The position numbers were made by a program, and so were the translations under genes. The notes below the pieces were generated by a model. The model had not been told where the DNA came from, made no database searches, and saw only the letters and a list, made by a program, of their open reading frames with translations. From Candidatus Neomarinimicrobiota bacterium (lineage in GTDB: Bacteria > Fidelibacterota > JAANXI01): a DNA stretch of 35,000 bases. The stretch spans positions 1 to 35,000 of the forward strand of contig JAIPJS010000027.1 of assembly GCA_021734025.1 (NCBI GenBank), in the 5' to 3' direction. Below, piece by piece: positions 34,364-35,000 of the stretch (the stretch's first letter is position 1; every line of letters starts with the position of its first letter).

Positions 34364-34699
34364 ACTAGAATTAGAAAGTGGAAATTCCCTGATCCCGATG
34401 TTGGGATACTTGCCTCAGAAGAACTCCCCGGCGGATTTTCGCTGGAGGCAAACTATCCGAACCCGTTTAATCCCAGTACGACAATCACCTGGAACCTTCC
34501 GGAGCAATCAAATGTCAGGCTCCGGATATTCAACGTCAGAGGGCAGCCCGTGCTGGAAAAGCATTTTGGATTAATGGATGCCGGGCGGCACAAATGGACA
34601 TGGAGCGTAGCAAAGGAGCAGCTCCCCAGCGGGATCTACTGGCTCGAACTGTCTGCATTGAACGAGCAGCGCACCCGGAAGATGACGTCTCTGAAATAA
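34364..34699 (+). pseudogene. Orphan T9SS C-terminal sorting domain without a start codon
   Basis: A frame open from just after a stop at 34361-34363 to TAA at 34697-34699 encodes ~111 codons. It contains a full T9SS tail: NYPNPFNPSTTITWNLP, RIFNVRGQPVLEKHFG, GRHKWTWSV and SGIYWLELSAL. It is clearly paralogous to the tail of the matrixin-like protease (NYPNPFNPSTTITWNLP, HKWTWDI, SGIYWLEL). There is no usable start or ribosome site before the conserved part, and the frame differs from the 187-aa gene upstream. It is best read as the remnant of a duplicated or deleted cargo gene; a frameshift joining it to an upstream gene is the alternative. Confidence 0.7.
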
Positions 34700-34784
34700 G
34701 ATTAAATTACCCCTTTCTTTAAAAAATATTTCCGCCCAGTTTCATTACCTTTTCGGCTTGAACAACTAAAAGGAAGGCTTCAAT

Positions 34785-35000
34785 ATGAAACCGACGAGAC
34801 GAAGTATTGTGTTTGCGGCATTGAGTCTCCTGCTTTTCTCCTATGCTGCGTTCGCGGAACAGCCTGTTGCACAGGAGATGGCAGAAGACCTGAAGTCGGA
34901 TGACTGGGCTTTCGTCAGTTTCCCGGATTTTTTCAATTTTGATGTCCCGAACCCGTGGCCACGCTGGGACCCGGCCGTGGATTGGTTTTTAAATCAGGTG
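34785..35000 (+). CDS. Start of a secreted protein, truncated by window end
   Basis: The first 72 codons are present. They give a signal peptide (RRSIVFAALSLLLFSYAAFA) and then a segment DDWAFVSFPDFFNFDVPNPW followed by PRWDPAVDWFLNQV. The layout resembles the N-terminus of secreted calcineurin-like phosphoesterases, where the first strand (..WSFVV.PD) is followed by a helix of the type AVDWFL.QV, but the metal-binding motifs would lie beyond the window. AAAGGAAGG about 8-10 nt upstream supports ATG 34785. Confidence 0.7.
   Translation, partial: MKPTRRSIVFAALSLLLFSYAAFAEQPVAQEMAEDLKSDDWAFVSFPDFFNFDVPNPWPRWDPAVDWFLNQV

Overview
The window reads as a chromosomal segment from a bacterium of the Fibrobacterota-Chlorobiota-Bacteroidota (FCB) side of the tree. 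It resembles Calditrichota, Marinimicrobia, Ignavibacteria or Rhodothermota more than classical Bacteroidetes. Three things point there. Several large secreted proteins end in the type IX secretion (T9SS) C-terminal sorting domain with the signature YPNPFNP. The terminal oxidase is an A2-type caa3 enzyme with a YSHPAVY motif. Most genes have strong Shine-Dalgarno sites, and one has a plausible sigma70-like promoter, which is less typical of Bacteroidetes. Many proteins are acidic, which fits a marine or saline habitat, but that is inference. Every gene I accept is on the + strand.

Region 1 (1-11987) is a respiratory block. After the tail of a transposase comes a compact cluster: a small membrane protein, SCO, subunit II with a fused cytochrome c, then subunits I, III and IV, with 4-nt overlaps at two junctions. 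The assembly genes follow in two more groups. The first is haem A synthase plus a second SCO. The second is haem O synthase, an ABC exporter pair and a DUF420 (CtaM-like) protein. Together these cover haem O/A synthesis, CuA metallation and a plausible oxidase maturation factor. Two gene-free gaps (5194-6384 and 7928-8727) are filled by a dispersed, hairpin-bounded repeat family of about 350-400 bp, with three good copies and two degenerate ones. Short GC palindromes and a smaller inverted-repeat element (11984-12592) occupy other gaps.

Region 2 (12672-15907) is the proteostasis operon tig-clpP-clpX. ClpP has Asn where the catalytic Asp is expected.

Region 3 (15946-31421) looks like one long cell-surface operon. 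It starts with a sigma70-like promoter overlapping a tandem 23-bp repeat and a leader with two mutually exclusive hairpins, and ends in an intrinsic terminator. The genes are a TonB-dependent-receptor-like protein containing a G10 tract and EF-hand-like loops, an exported protein with a VVPNPYRG-type tail, a PorV-like outer-membrane protein, a 1432-aa T9SS cargo with a degenerate M30-like protease domain, a TPR lipoprotein, and a 1055-aa T9SS cargo built from a duplicated two-domain module. This is the best candidate for an undescribed system: a receptor, an export/shuttle factor and its cargo in one transcript.

Region 4 (31541-35000) carries a matrixin-like metalloprotease with a T9SS tail, a small secreted partner, an orphan T9SS tail with no start codon, and the beginning of another secreted protein that runs off the window.
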